Source: Chryseobacterium panacisoli
Lineage (GTDB): Bacteria > Bacteroidota > Bacteroidia > Flavobacteriales > Weeksellaceae
DNA: 64,000 bases
Direction of reading: 5' to 3'
NCBI RefSeq assembly: GCF_008274625.1
Contig: NZ_VTRU01000006.1
Coordinates: 124,001-188,000 of the forward strand
Positions 39,878-49,455 of the stretch are shown piece after piece; positions within the stretch are counted from its first letter, which is position 1, and each line of letters begins with the position of its first letter. A program made the position numbers and the translations under genes. The notes beneath the pieces are model-generated. The model was given only the letters and a program-made list of their open reading frames with translations. It ran no database searches and was not told where the DNA came from.

Positions 39878-42616
39878 ATGCATAATTTCAAAAAAAGAAT
39901 CTTTGTTCCCTCTGTCGCGCTTATTTCTACATTTTATTACGCACAGACAGACACATTACAATCTAAGAAAATAGAGGATGTGGTTATTCTTGGGTCAAGA
40001 GGGTCCGGAAGATCATTAACAGATACTCCCGTTCCGGTAGATATCATTAATATATCAAAAATTTTAAAACAGAGCCCGACTAACAATATCAGCCAGGCCT
40101 TAAATTATATTGTACCGTCATTTTCATCCACTTCTCACACGGTTAACGATGGAACTGACTTTGTAGATCCTGCTCTTTTAAGAGGATTGGGTCCGGATCA
40201 GGTTTTGGTTTTGCTCAACGGAAAAAGAAGATACCAATCTTCATTGATCAATGTTACCCTTACACCGGGAAGAGGTTCTGTGGGAACAGATCTTAACGCT
40301 ATTCCGGCCTTTGCTTTAGAAAAAATTGAAGTTTTAAGAGACGGAGCTTCTGCCCAATACGGTTCTGATGCCATTGCTGGAGTCGTTAATCTCGGATTGA
40401 AAAAAAGACTAGGACTTTCCGGACAGGTGTTTTTAGGTGGGTATGCTTCACCTGTTACCAATAATTTCTCCGGGGGGATAGATGGACAGACCATTTCTGT
40501 AGACCTTAATTATGGAGCTAAAATAGGGAAAACCGGATTTTTTAACGTTACAGGTTCTGCACAATACCGCGACCCTTATTCCAGAGCCGGAGTAAGAGAG
40601 GGAGATATCTATAATGCTTACAATGCAATTAATTACAGAGCACTGCAGGATGGAGTGAATATTGATGGATTGTATAAGAATATTACCAACACTTCCAATA
40701 CTCAGCAGATTATCAATACGATTAAACAATATGCAGGTAAGGTTGGATATTTTGCACCTGATTTTCAATCCCAGATTTCGGGGGCAAACAGTATTTCTGA
40801 TCTTCAAAAGCTGTTAGGCAAAGATTTTACTTCTCAGGAACTTAATGACAGAGGATTAGAGAGAAAAGATTTCAGTCTGAGAGCAGGGCAGTCTAAACTG
40901 CAATCGGGGCAGCTCTTCTTTAATTCTGAAATTCCTGTGAATGAGGAATGGAAAGTATATTCTTTTGGGGGATATAGTTACCGCCTTGGAAATGCCGGAG
41001 GATTTTACAGACTTCCAAATACTGAAAGAAACATCAATGCCGTTACCCCCAACGGATATCTTCCTCAGATTGAAGCCACAGTAAATGATTATTCTCTCGC
41101 TGCCGGAATTAAAGGAAAATGGAATGGCTGGAATGTGGATTTCAGCAATACTTTCGGGAAAAACACCTTTAGTTTTGGCGTGGTAAATACATTTAATACA
41201 TCAATTACAGACAATTCTCCACGAACTTTTGATGCCGGAGGGTCTGAATTTTCACAAAATACCGTTAATCTGGATTTGTCAAAAAAATATGATGTCCTGA
41301 AAGGATTGAACCTTGCGTTTGGTGCTGAATACCGACATGAAAATTATAAAGTAAATGCAGGAAAAGAAAACTCTTATGCTTCTTACGATATCTATGGACG
41401 TGTGGTAACCGCCAAGACTCCTGAAAATGAAAAAGTAACCGATTTCTTCGGAAATATAAGACCTGCAGGGGCACAGGTTTTTCCAGGTTTCAGTCCGGAA
41501 AATGCAGTTTCCGGAAACAGAAACAGTGTTGCAGCGTATGCCGATGCAGAGCTGGAAGTTACTGACGGATGGCTGCTGGAAGGAGCTTTACGATATGAGA
41601 ATTATTCAGACTTCGGGTCTACATTCAATTATAAGCTGGCAACCAATGTAAAGCTGGCTCCCAATCTGAACTGGAGAGGTGCTGTTTCTACAGGGTTTAG
41701 AGCACCTTCTTTAGCGCAAATCTATTATAGTTCCACTTCTACCTTGATTCAGCAGGGGAAAACCACACAGGTAGGTACTTTCAGAAATAATTCTGAAGCA
41801 GCACAGGCATTGGGTATTCCAAAATTGAAACAGGAAACATCACAATCCTACAGCACAGGAATTACATGGAAAATTCCGGCATTAAGTCTGACTTTTACAG
41901 CTGATGCTTATTTAATAAAGATTAAAGACAGAGTAGTGCTTACAGATCTGTTTTTCCGTCCGGATAAGATCAACAATGCTGATGATCAGGTTTTGCAAAG
42001 TGCCTTTGATCTGGCAAGGGCCAGCGCTGCCAACTTTTTTGCCAATGCTGTAGACTCTCAGACAAAAGGTCTGGATATTACGATTTCTCAGAATTCAAAG
42101 ATTTCGGAAGGTATTTCGTTGGAAAATAATTTCGGCCTTAATCTTAATCAGACCAAAAGAATCGGAGATATCCATGCGTCGCCTAAATTAATAAGCCAGA
42201 TTGATAATTATTTCTCAGAACCCAACAGAGTGTATTTTGAAGAAGCGGTACCACGCGTAAAAGCTACCTTATCCAATACGTTAAGATTTTCCGGTTTTAC
42301 TTTTTTATTGCGTAATTCTTTCTTCGGTAAAGTGACAGATGCAGATGTTTTAGATGCTAATTTTGACGGAGTAACAGGAAGTACAGAGCATTTTGTGCTT
42401 AATAACCGCTTTGTGACAGATTTATCTGTAGGGTATGATTTTAATAAAAATATTTCCGCAACGATCGGGAGCAATAACATCCTGAATATTCTACCATCTA
42501 AAAGTCCGAATATAAGTTCATTAACGGCTGATAACCAGTTTGTATATTCAAGACAGGTTTCCCAGTACGGTATAGGAGGAAGGTTTTTATTTGCGAGAAT
42601 TGAATTCAGGTTTTAG
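39878..42616 (+). CDS. TonB-dependent receptor, probable sulfur-compound importer
   Basis: This is a 912-residue outer-membrane protein. A signal peptide (MHNFKKRIFVPSVALISTFYYAQ) is followed by a TonB-box-like start and plug domain (VVILGSRGSGRSLTDTPVPVDI near residue 34, LLRGLGPDQVLVLLNGKRR near 100), then a large barrel that ends GIGGRFLFARIEFRF, an aromatic C-terminal strand. The mRNA leader carries a SAM-like riboswitch and a Cys-Cys-Cys leader peptide, so the ligand is likely a sulfur compound such as a methionine- or cysteine-related molecule. The ligand itself cannot be read from the barrel. Confidence 0.9.
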   Translation: MHNFKKRIFVPSVALISTFYYAQTDTLQSKKIEDVVILGSRGSGRSLTDTPVPVDIINISKILKQSPTNNISQALNYIVPSFSSTSHTVNDGTDFVDPALLRGLGPDQVLVLLNGKRRYQSSLINVTLTPGRGSVGTDLNAIPAFALEKIEVLRDGASAQYGSDAIAGVVNLGLKKRLGLSGQVFLGGYASPVTNNFSGGIDGQTISVDLNYGAKIGKTGFFNVTGSAQYRDPYSRAGVREGDIYNAYNAINYRALQDGVNIDGLYKNITNTSNTQQIINTIKQYAGKVGYFAPDFQSQISGANSISDLQKLLGKDFTSQELNDRGLERKDFSLRAGQSKLQSGQLFFNSEIPVNEEWKVYSFGGYSYRLGNAGGFYRLPNTERNINAVTPNGYLPQIEATVNDYSLAAGIKGKWNGWNVDFSNTFGKNTFSFGVVNTFNTSITDNSPRTFDAGGSEFSQNTVNLDLSKKYDVLKGLNLAFGAEYRHENYKVNAGKENSYASYDIYGRVVTAKTPENEKVTDFFGNIRPAGAQVFPGFSPENAVSGNRNSVAAYADAELEVTDGWLLEGALRYENYSDFGSTFNYKLATNVKLAPNLNWRGAVSTGFRAPSLAQIYYSSTSTLIQQGKTTQVGTFRNNSEAAQALGIPKLKQETSQSYSTGITWKIPALSLTFTADAYLIKIKDRVVLTDLFFRPDKINNADDQVLQSAFDLARASAANFFANAVDSQTKGLDITISQNSKISEGISLENNFGLNLNQTKRIGDIHASPKLISQIDNYFSEPNRVYFEEAVPRVKATLSNTLRFSGFTFLLRNSFFGKVTDADVLDANFDGVTGSTEHFVLNNRFVTDLSVGYDFNKNISATIGSNNILNILPSKSPNISSLTADNQFVYSRQVSQYGIGGRFLFARIEFRF

Positions 42617-42640
42617 CATGACTTACAAATTATTTAAACA

Positions 42641-42672
42641 AAAAAAACAGAGCAGTACACTCTGTTTTTTTT
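42641..42672. terminator. Bidirectional terminator between convergent TonB-receptor genes
   Basis: AAAACAGAG (42644-42652) and CTCTGTTTT (42660-42668) pair around a 7-base loop, with A and T runs on either side. It terminates both converging receptor genes. Confidence 0.75.
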
Positions 42673-42723
42673 ATATATGATGATGGTTATCTCATGAAAT
42701 TCCCTAGGCTTAGTTTTTTACAG

Positions 42724-44847
42724 TTATTGGGCACGGTTTTTTTCTTCAAAATTCACGGCTCTGTTATTTGATTTTACTTTCTGATTTCCAAAATTGTAAG
42801 TGATGCTGAGTGTCATTCTTCTGGCGTCCCAATAGTTATCAAAATATTGTGTATTATCAGTAAAGTATTTTTCAGCCCTCAGTCCGGACTGTCTGAAAAT
42901 GTCGCTTACAGAAAGATTGACCTGAAGGGCTTTTTCCGCAAAACTCATTTTGATTCCCGCATCCAGACTTGCTGTGTTTCTTACAAAAAAATATCCGTCT
43001 CTGGAAGGAAGATTGTTCCAGTAGTTGACAAACAGCATGAATGTTTTTGCCTTATTCAGCTGGAATGTATTGTTCAGAGAAAAATAAAATGACTGTCCAT
43101 TTTTAGGAATCAGATTGAATCTTGTAATCTGAGTTTCATTATAACTGAAGGAAGTTGAGATATTGCTCTCCCAGATTTTGAAAAACGTATCTGTATAATT
43201 GAAATTAATCCCGTAAATATCCTGATTGTAATAATTTTCATAGGTACTGGTAAGGTCAATTCCGTTCAGGAAGGAAATCTGGTCAAAATTGTTCTTTGTT
43301 TTCTGATAATAAAGATTGGCTGAAAATTTATTTTTAAAGATATAATTAAACTCAATATTATGATTAAATGATGGCTGCAGGCTTGGATTTCCGGTATAAT
43401 ATGTATTAGGATTAGAATACCATCGGAACGGATCTAAAGCCCGGAAATAAGGACGGTTGATTCTTCGGGAATAATTAATGCTGAACTGATTATTACCATT
43501 GGCTTTATAAGATATATAGGCTGTCGGAAAAAACTTTCCGTAATTGTTCTCCGATTTTGATTGGGTAGTTGGCGAGAAACCTTTGGTTTGTGAATATTCA
43601 TAGCGAAGTCCTGCTTTTACAGACCATTTTTCGCCAAGGTCCTTACTGGCACTGACATAACCTGCATAATTTTTTTCATTATAATCAAAAAGATTACTCT
43701 TTGCCGGATCTATGATATAATTCTCATTGGTGAAATTAAAATATCCAATGTCCGAATTATTAGAAAACTGACTGTATTTCGCACCTGTTTCCAACTGGAT
43801 TTTTTTGAAATTTAAAGTTAAGTCAGCCTGGCCAGAATAGATCTTATAATTTACCGAAGAAAGATTTCTCACAACCTGTGTTGAGTTGCTGATGATATTT
43901 CTTGTTGTAAAATTAACTTCCGTATCGGGCAGATTTCCATAATAATTTGCGCCAAGACTTAGTTTATGTTCTCCCAACTTTTGATCAAAATAGAGATTTA
44001 GCATTTGTGATGTAAAAGTAGAGCGGTGCTTTGAATCCGTATCAGTTTGCAAAGTGGAAGTAGTGTTGGTAAAATAGTTTTGCGTTGAGTTGATATCCAT
44101 ATTAGAATGTCCTTTTGTAATATCATATACCAACCCAATATTAGAATTTTTAGAAAGCGAATAATCAAGATTGGCATTCAGACCCAGCCCGTCATTCATA
44201 TCTCTTCTGTCATTTTTACTGATAGAAGAGCTTTGGCCTATGATATTATTTTTTTCTACAGATCTTTTATCTCCATCATAGCCTATTACTTTTACAGAAG
44301 CTTTTATTTTTTCATTCTGGTAATTTACCCCTGCCACACTGCTGAAACCTGCATATGTTTTCTGAGTGTAATTGGTATTCAGATAGCCACTCCATCCGAG
44401 ATTCTGATTCTTTTTAAGAACAATATTGATGATACCGCTATTTCCCTGGGCATCATATTTTGACGGTGGGGTTGTAATAACTTCGATTTTCAAAATATTT
44501 TCAGAACGTAAATTTCTCAGATAGTTCATGAGTTCTGCTCCGGAAAGATTCAACAAACGATCATTAACCATTACAGAGACCCCGTTTTTTCCTGCAATGG
44601 AAAGCAACCCTTTGTCTTCATCCATCTTAAGTAAGGGAGTGGAGGATAAAACTTCTGTTCCGGAACTTCCTTGTGATAACATTGAATTTTGAACGTTGTA
44701 GACAAGACGATCTACTTTGCGCTCTACAAGAACTTTTTTACCATTCACTGTAACAGCTTCAATTTTATTAACATTAGTTGTATCTTTTATTTGTCCTGTT
44801 ACTGCAGAACAAAACAATATTGAAATAAAGAAAATATTTTTTTTCAT
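42724..44847 (-). CDS. TonB-dependent receptor, outer-membrane beta-barrel family
   Basis: This 707-residue protein has signal peptide MKKNIFFISILFCSAVTGQ. I place the start at 44847; an in-frame start at 44892 would lie inside a predicted promoter box. The plug is like that of the 37136 gene (EAVTVNGKKVLVERKVDRLVY near residue 30), the barrel ends SLTITYNF, and the C-terminus is charged (KVKSNNRAVNFEEKNRAQ). It resembles the outer-membrane beta-barrel (OMP_b-brl_3) family. Substrate unknown. It diverges from a LytS/LytR pair, which may control it. Confidence 0.85.
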   Translation of the reverse strand: MKKNIFFISILFCSAVTGQIKDTTNVNKIEAVTVNGKKVLVERKVDRLVYNVQNSMLSQGSSGTEVLSSTPLLKMDEDKGLLSIAGKNGVSVMVNDRLLNLSGAELMNYLRNLRSENILKIEVITTPPSKYDAQGNSGIINIVLKKNQNLGWSGYLNTNYTQKTYAGFSSVAGVNYQNEKIKASVKVIGYDGDKRSVEKNNIIGQSSSISKNDRRDMNDGLGLNANLDYSLSKNSNIGLVYDITKGHSNMDINSTQNYFTNTTSTLQTDTDSKHRSTFTSQMLNLYFDQKLGEHKLSLGANYYGNLPDTEVNFTTRNIISNSTQVVRNLSSVNYKIYSGQADLTLNFKKIQLETGAKYSQFSNNSDIGYFNFTNENYIIDPAKSNLFDYNEKNYAGYVSASKDLGEKWSVKAGLRYEYSQTKGFSPTTQSKSENNYGKFFPTAYISYKANGNNQFSINYSRRINRPYFRALDPFRWYSNPNTYYTGNPSLQPSFNHNIEFNYIFKNKFSANLYYQKTKNNFDQISFLNGIDLTSTYENYYNQDIYGINFNYTDTFFKIWESNISTSFSYNETQITRFNLIPKNGQSFYFSLNNTFQLNKAKTFMLFVNYWNNLPSRDGYFFVRNTASLDAGIKMSFAEKALQVNLSVSDIFRQSGLRAEKYFTDNTQYFDNYWDARRMTLSITYNFGNQKVKSNNRAVNFEEKNRAQ

Positions 44848-44889
44848 AATGTATAGATCAATAAATAATATTTTTTTATATATCCGGGA

Positions 44890-44897
44890 CAAAGATA
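44890..44897 (-). promoter_or_regulatory. Candidate -7 box of the 42724 receptor gene
   Basis: The minus strand reads TATCTTTG, a perfect TAnnTTTG, placing the start of transcription about 35 bases before ATG 44847. This favours the shorter start over the longer frame. Confidence 0.5.
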
Positions 44898-45032
44898 TTA
44901 GGCGAATGTATTCATGAAAATAGACGTTAGATGAAACATGAATTTGAGTAGATTAAAAAAGTTTTATCGGAAAAAAACAGGCTTTTGTCGAAAAATAATG
45001 TCAAAATAAAACAGCAGAAGGTATATTTGAAT

Positions 45033-46052
45033 ATGAAAAGAAAGCAAATTATATGGCTTCAGATTATCTATTGGAGCTTTAATTTTATAGGAACAGTGAT
45101 CACTCCGAATTATTTTTTTCCGGAGACTAATAAATTTAATATGCATGTTCTTAGAATTACATTCTTCCTTGTGAAGATTCTTACTTTCTACTTTGCATAT
45201 TTCATTGTTTTTCCTAAAGTTTTTAAAATAGACAAACTGTATTCTGCCGTTTTTGTTTTTATACTGGCTTTTCTGTTTTTTGCCGGATTGCGTTATATCC
45301 TTGAGGAAATTATGCTTCCGGAAACATTAGGTTTTAGGAATTATGGTGAAGGTACAGAACTTTTCTTTTATTTTTTTGATAATATTTACAATAGCTCATT
45401 ACCTACTTTCATTGCAGGAATTTTGTGGATATTGGAAAAATACGGTGTGGCTGAAAATGATAAAAAACAGCTCCTGATAGACAAGAAACAGGCGGAACTT
45501 CAGGCACTAAAAACTCAGATCAATCCTCATTTTATTTTTAATTCATTAAATAATATCTACTCTCTGGTCTATCAGAAATCGGATAAAGCACTTCCTGCCA
45601 TTGAAGAACTTGGACAATTGCTGAGGTACAGTACAAAAGACCTTGCAAAAGATGCTATTTCGCTGGATAAAGAGATTGGATATATTGACAGTTTAATTGC
45701 ACTGGAAAAACTTAGGATCAGAAACCCTGAACTGTTGCTAATAGAAAAAAATATTCAATATCCTCAGCTGAAGATCTCACCAATGTTGCTTGTTCCTTTT
45801 GTTGAGAATGCTTTCAAACATGGAGATTTTCGTGATAAAGGTTTTGAAATGAAAATCTCAGATCATGATAAGATTCTGCATTTTTATCTTTTAAATTTTA
45901 AAACACAGAAAATGAAAGATATCGTGTCAGGAATAGGAATTCAGAATGTGAAAAAAAGACTGGAAATCCTTTATCCTAAACATCAGCTTGAAATCAAAGA
46001 TTCAGAAACGGAATTTATTGTAGATTTAAAAATTGATTTAAGGGATGAATAA
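45033..46052 (+). CDS. Sensor histidine kinase, LytS/YehU type
   Basis: This 339-residue membrane kinase starts at ATG 45033 (MKRKQIIWLQIIYW); an upstream ATG at 44985 adds sixteen residues lacking hydrophobic character. Four transmembrane helices occupy about residues 8-140. The His_kinase domain carries the phosphoacceptor in INPHFIFNSLNNIYSLVYQ near residue 168 and the N-box PFVENAFKHG near 255. Kinases of this class sense cell-envelope or metabolite signals and phosphorylate LytTR regulators. Its partner is the overlapping next gene (8 bases). Confidence 0.92.
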   Translation: MKRKQIIWLQIIYWSFNFIGTVITPNYFFPETNKFNMHVLRITFFLVKILTFYFAYFIVFPKVFKIDKLYSAVFVFILAFLFFAGLRYILEEIMLPETLGFRNYGEGTELFFYFFDNIYNSSLPTFIAGILWILEKYGVAENDKKQLLIDKKQAELQALKTQINPHFIFNSLNNIYSLVYQKSDKALPAIEELGQLLRYSTKDLAKDAISLDKEIGYIDSLIALEKLRIRNPELLLIEKNIQYPQLKISPMLLVPFVENAFKHGDFRDKGFEMKISDHDKILHFYLLNFKTQKMKDIVSGIGIQNVKKRLEILYPKHQLEIKDSETEFIVDLKIDLRDE

Positions 46053-46722
46053 GATAAAATGTATCATTGTTGATGACGAACCCCTGGCAATCTCTCTGCT
46101 GGAGCATTATGTAGAGAAAATTCCTTTTCTTGAACTGGTTTTCTCTACAGAGAATCCGATTCTGGCTTTAGAGTATCTGCAGAAAAATGATTCAGACCTC
46201 ATCTTTCTGGATATTCAGATGCCGGAGCTTACAGGAATCAATTTTATGAAGATTGTTGGACCTGATCAAAAGTATATTTTAACAACGGCTTATTCTGAAT
46301 ATGCGCTGGAAGGATATGAACATAATGTTGTGGATTACCTTTTGAAGCCTGTCTCCTTTGAACGGTTTCAAAAGAGTGTATTAAAGGCTCAGGAGCGGTT
46401 TTCTTTTCCACAGGAAGAAAATACCCATTTCTTTGTGAAATCCTCTGGACAAAGGCATCGTATCGGCTTTCATGAGATTCTGTACGTAGAAAGCATCAAG
46501 GACTACGTCAATATCCGGACAGAAAATGATGAGTTTATCGTTCTGGATACTCTTAAATCAATGGAAAGCCAGCTTCCTGAAAGATTTGTGCGGATTCATA
46601 AATCTTTCATTGTCAATTTGGATAGAATCAAGAGTGTTGGGGCTAAAAAAATCACTCTTCCTGAGTATGAAATTCCCATTGGAGAAAGCTATAGAACAAA
46701 TCTTCTGGATAGATTAAAGTAA
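46045..46722 (+). CDS. LytR/AlgR-family response regulator
   Basis: This 225-residue protein has a receiver domain (IVDDEPLAISLLEHYV near residue 5, DLIFLDIQMPEL near 50 with the phospho-Asp) and a C-terminal LytTR DNA-binding domain (SGQRHRIGFHEILYVES near 133, IHKSFIVNLDRI near 186). It should be phosphorylated by the preceding kinase. It overlaps that gene by 8 bases. LytTR regulators in Bacteroidota often control neighbouring outer-membrane genes, here possibly the divergent receptor; this is inference. Confidence 0.95.
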   Translation: MNKIKCIIVDDEPLAISLLEHYVEKIPFLELVFSTENPILALEYLQKNDSDLIFLDIQMPELTGINFMKIVGPDQKYILTTAYSEYALEGYEHNVVDYLLKPVSFERFQKSVLKAQERFSFPQEENTHFFVKSSGQRHRIGFHEILYVESIKDYVNIRTENDEFIVLDTLKSMESQLPERFVRIHKSFIVNLDRIKSVGAKKITLPEYEIPIGESYRTNLLDRLK

Positions 46723-46737
46723 GAAAATTGTAAGTTT

Positions 46738-46788
46738 TGGCTAAAGCCAGATGTATTTTATAATTTTAAAAGCGGACTTTAGTCCGCT
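46738..46788. repeat. Paired small palindromes
   Basis: TGGCTAAAGCCA (46738-46749) and AGCGGACTTTAGTCCGCT (46771-46788) are two palindromes in tandem, both with the CTAAAG/CTTTAG core. The pattern is like REP-type pairs dispersed in Chryseobacterium (from memory). They lie between the response regulator and the aconitase terminator. Confidence 0.5.
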
Positions 46789-46818
46789 CCTATTGAATTT
46801 ATTAGCAGGTATGATAAA

Positions 46819-46846
46819 AAAGACGACTTCAATTGAAGCCGCCTTT
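46819..46846. terminator. Bidirectional terminator between the response regulator and acnA
   Basis: AAAGACGACTTC (46819-46830) and GAAGCCGCCTTT (46835-46846) pair with two mismatches around AATT. T and A runs flank it, so it can stop transcription from both sides. Confidence 0.6.
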
Positions 46847-46871
46847 ATATTAATTAATCTAACAATTAATC

Positions 46872-49139
46872 TTATTTTTCCTGTTGTTTGATCAGGTTCA
46901 GGGCAGAACCAGCCTTAAACCAATCAATCTGCTGATCGTTATAAGTATGGTTGGCCATGATGATATCTTTAGTTCCGTCAGCATGAACGAATTCTAAAGT
47001 CAGTTGTTTTCCTGGAGCAAACTGATCAAGATCTAAGAAGTTAACCGTGTCATCTTCCTGGATTTTGTCATAGTCAGCTTCATTAGCGAAAGTGATTCCA
47101 AGCATACCTTGTTTTTTAAGGTTGGTTTCATGGATTCTTGCGAATGATTTTACCAATACAGCTTTCACGCCAAGGTGTCTGGGCTCCATGGCAGCATGCT
47201 CTCTTGAAGAACCTTCACCATAGTTCTGGTCTCCTACAACGATTGTCGGAACGCCTGCCGCTTTGTAAGCTCTTTGTACAGCCGGAACTTCACCGTATTC
47301 ACCGGTTAATTCATTTTTAACTTTATTGGTTTCCATGTTGTAAGCATTGACAGCTCCGATCAACATGTTATTTGAGATATTGTCTAAGTGTCCTCTGTAC
47401 TTCAACCATGGTCCGGCCATAGAAATGTGGTCAGTAGTACATTTTCCGAAAGCTTTAATCAATACCTTAGCTCCTTCAATGTTTTTACCATCCCAAGCCG
47501 GGAATTCTTCTAATAACTGAAGTCTGTCTGAAGTAGGACTTACATTCACAACAACGCTTGAACCATCTTCAGATGGAGCCTGATATCCGTTATCGTCTAC
47601 TGCGAATCCTTTTGAAGGAAGTTCATAGCCTTTAGGTTCTTCAAGTTTTACCTGCTCACCAGCTTCGTTAGTTAATGTATCTGTAATTGGGTTAAAATCT
47701 AGTCTGCCTGAGATCGCGACAGCAGCCACCATTTCAGGAGAAGCTACAAATGCATGGGTATTCGGGTTACCATCAGCTCTTTTGGCGAAGTTTCTGTTGA
47801 AAGAGTGAATAATAGAGTTTTTCTCTCCTTTTTCAGCACCTTCTCTGTCCCATTGTCCGATACATGGTCCACAAGCGTTGGTAAATATTCTTGCGTTTTC
47901 AAATTTTCTGAAAGAATCTAAGAAGCCGTCTCTTTCTGCTGTGAATTTCACCTGTTCAGAACCAGGGTTGATTCCTAAGATGGCTTTAGGTTTTACCCCT
48001 TTTGATACCGCATCTTCTACAATGGAAGCAGCCCTTGATAAATCTTCATAAGAAGAGTTGGTACAAGAACCGATAAGAGCCCACTCAACTTCTAAAGGCC
48101 ATCCGTTAGCTTCAGCTTTAGCTCTGAATTCAGCAACCGGAGTCGCCAAATCGGGAGTGAAAGGTCCGTTTAAGTGAGGAGTCAGTTCAGAAAGGTTGAT
48201 TTCTATTAATTGGTCGAAATATTGCTCAGGGTTTGCATATACTTCAGCATCACCTGTTAGGTGCTCAGCAATTGTATCAGCGGCATCTACTACATCCTGT
48301 CTTCCTGTAGCGGAAAGATATCTTCTCATAGAATCATCATATCCGAAAGTAGAAGTTGTAGCTCCGATTTCAGCACCCATGTTACAGATAGTCCCTTTAC
48401 CAGTTGCGGAAAGAGATTCAGCGCCTTCACCGAAATATTCTACGATGCACCCAGTACCTCCTTTTACGGTAAGGATTCCTGCTACTTTTAAGATAACATC
48501 TTTTGCCGAAGTCCATCCGCTCATTTTACCGGTTAATTTTACTCCGATAAGTTTAGGCATTTTAAGCTCCCAGGCCATTCCTGCCATTACGTCTACCGCG
48601 TCAGCACCTCCTACACCTATTGCTACCATTCCCAGTCCTCCTGCATTTACCGTGTGAGAGTCAGTACCGATCATCATTCCTCCAGGGAAGGCATAATTTT
48701 CCAGTACAACCTGGTGAATGATACCCGCTCCCGGTTTCCAGAATCCGATTCCGTATTTATCACATACAGAACTAAGGAAGTTGAACACCTCAGAGTTTTT
48801 GTTGATACCTTCCTGTAAATCTTTATCAGCACCTACTTTCGCCTGGATCAGGTGATCCGCGTGAGCAGTGGAAGGAACGGCAACTTTAGTTTTTCCTGCC
48901 TGCATGAACTGTAAAAGTGCCATCTGTGCAGTGGCATCCTGCATTGCTACTCGGTCTGGAGCGAAGTCTACATAAGAGTTTCCTCTTTCATAAGCCTGTG
49001 TAGCATTTCCTTCCCAAAGGTGGGTGTAAAGGATTTTTTCTGAAAGGGTAAGAGGTTTTCCTACAATTTGTCTTGCCGCAGCAATTCTTTCGGGATAACG
49101 CTCATACACCTTTTTGATCATATCAATATCAAAAGTCAT
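46872..49139 (-). CDS. acnA: Aconitate hydratase, mitochondrial/AcnA-like type
   Basis: This 755-residue enzyme has the aconitase core with the cluster cysteines GSCTNSSYEDL near residue 382 and ACGPCIGQW near 445, and a C-terminal swivel domain (GDQNYGEGSSREHAAMEPRHLG near 650). Its length and motifs fit mitochondrial-type aconitase rather than AcnB. It interconverts citrate and isocitrate in the TCA cycle with a [4Fe-4S] cluster. It is transcribed in the same direction as acnB, the unrelated-type aconitase 317 bases upstream. Confidence 0.93.
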   Translation of the reverse strand: MTFDIDMIKKVYERYPERIAAARQIVGKPLTLSEKILYTHLWEGNATQAYERGNSYVDFAPDRVAMQDATAQMALLQFMQAGKTKVAVPSTAHADHLIQAKVGADKDLQEGINKNSEVFNFLSSVCDKYGIGFWKPGAGIIHQVVLENYAFPGGMMIGTDSHTVNAGGLGMVAIGVGGADAVDVMAGMAWELKMPKLIGVKLTGKMSGWTSAKDVILKVAGILTVKGGTGCIVEYFGEGAESLSATGKGTICNMGAEIGATTSTFGYDDSMRRYLSATGRQDVVDAADTIAEHLTGDAEVYANPEQYFDQLIEINLSELTPHLNGPFTPDLATPVAEFRAKAEANGWPLEVEWALIGSCTNSSYEDLSRAASIVEDAVSKGVKPKAILGINPGSEQVKFTAERDGFLDSFRKFENARIFTNACGPCIGQWDREGAEKGEKNSIIHSFNRNFAKRADGNPNTHAFVASPEMVAAVAISGRLDFNPITDTLTNEAGEQVKLEEPKGYELPSKGFAVDDNGYQAPSEDGSSVVVNVSPTSDRLQLLEEFPAWDGKNIEGAKVLIKAFGKCTTDHISMAGPWLKYRGHLDNISNNMLIGAVNAYNMETNKVKNELTGEYGEVPAVQRAYKAAGVPTIVVGDQNYGEGSSREHAAMEPRHLGVKAVLVKSFARIHETNLKKQGMLGITFANEADYDKIQEDDTVNFLDLDQFAPGKQLTLEFVHADGTKDIIMANHTYNDQQIDWFKAGSALNLIKQQEK

Positions 49140-49455
49140 ATCTTAATTTAGTTTTGTTCTTTTTCCGTTTAATGCTTCTTTCTCTGTGGTCTGAAAAAGA
49201 AAAATCACTGTTAATGCATCAAAAAACGTTCCTATAATCCATAAACAGGGTGTTTTTGATTCCAAAATCAATAGATTTTATAACTTTCAATTTAAGAAAA
49301 AATAGAATTTATTTGCCGGGTTTTATCGAAAAAAAAACGTAACTATCTTAAAATAGAAACGTTCTAAACAAAAAATGGAAGATTTTAAATCCTAAAGGAC
49401 CAAAATCTTCCATTTATATAATTTTCAATAGTCTTACGACGTATGTATAAATGTC
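49140..49455. other. Intergenic region between acnA and acnB, with an acnB terminator
   Basis: The 316 bases hold a perfect stem TGGAAGATTTT (49376-49386) with AAAATCTTCCA (49402-49412). Read on the minus strand it is followed by a run of T and ends acnB. Nearer to acnA the sequence is AT-rich with no exact TAnnTTTG box, so the acnA promoter is not clear. No coding frame was seen. Confidence 0.6.

Noticed and set aside
44848..44892. Upstream start of the 42724 receptor
   Set aside because: It lies within a TAnnTTTG box on the minus strand; ATG 44847 gives a clean signal peptide.
48196..48657. 153-codon frame antisense to acnA
   Set aside because: Shadow of the strongly conserved aconitase core; Ser/Pro-rich with no domain.
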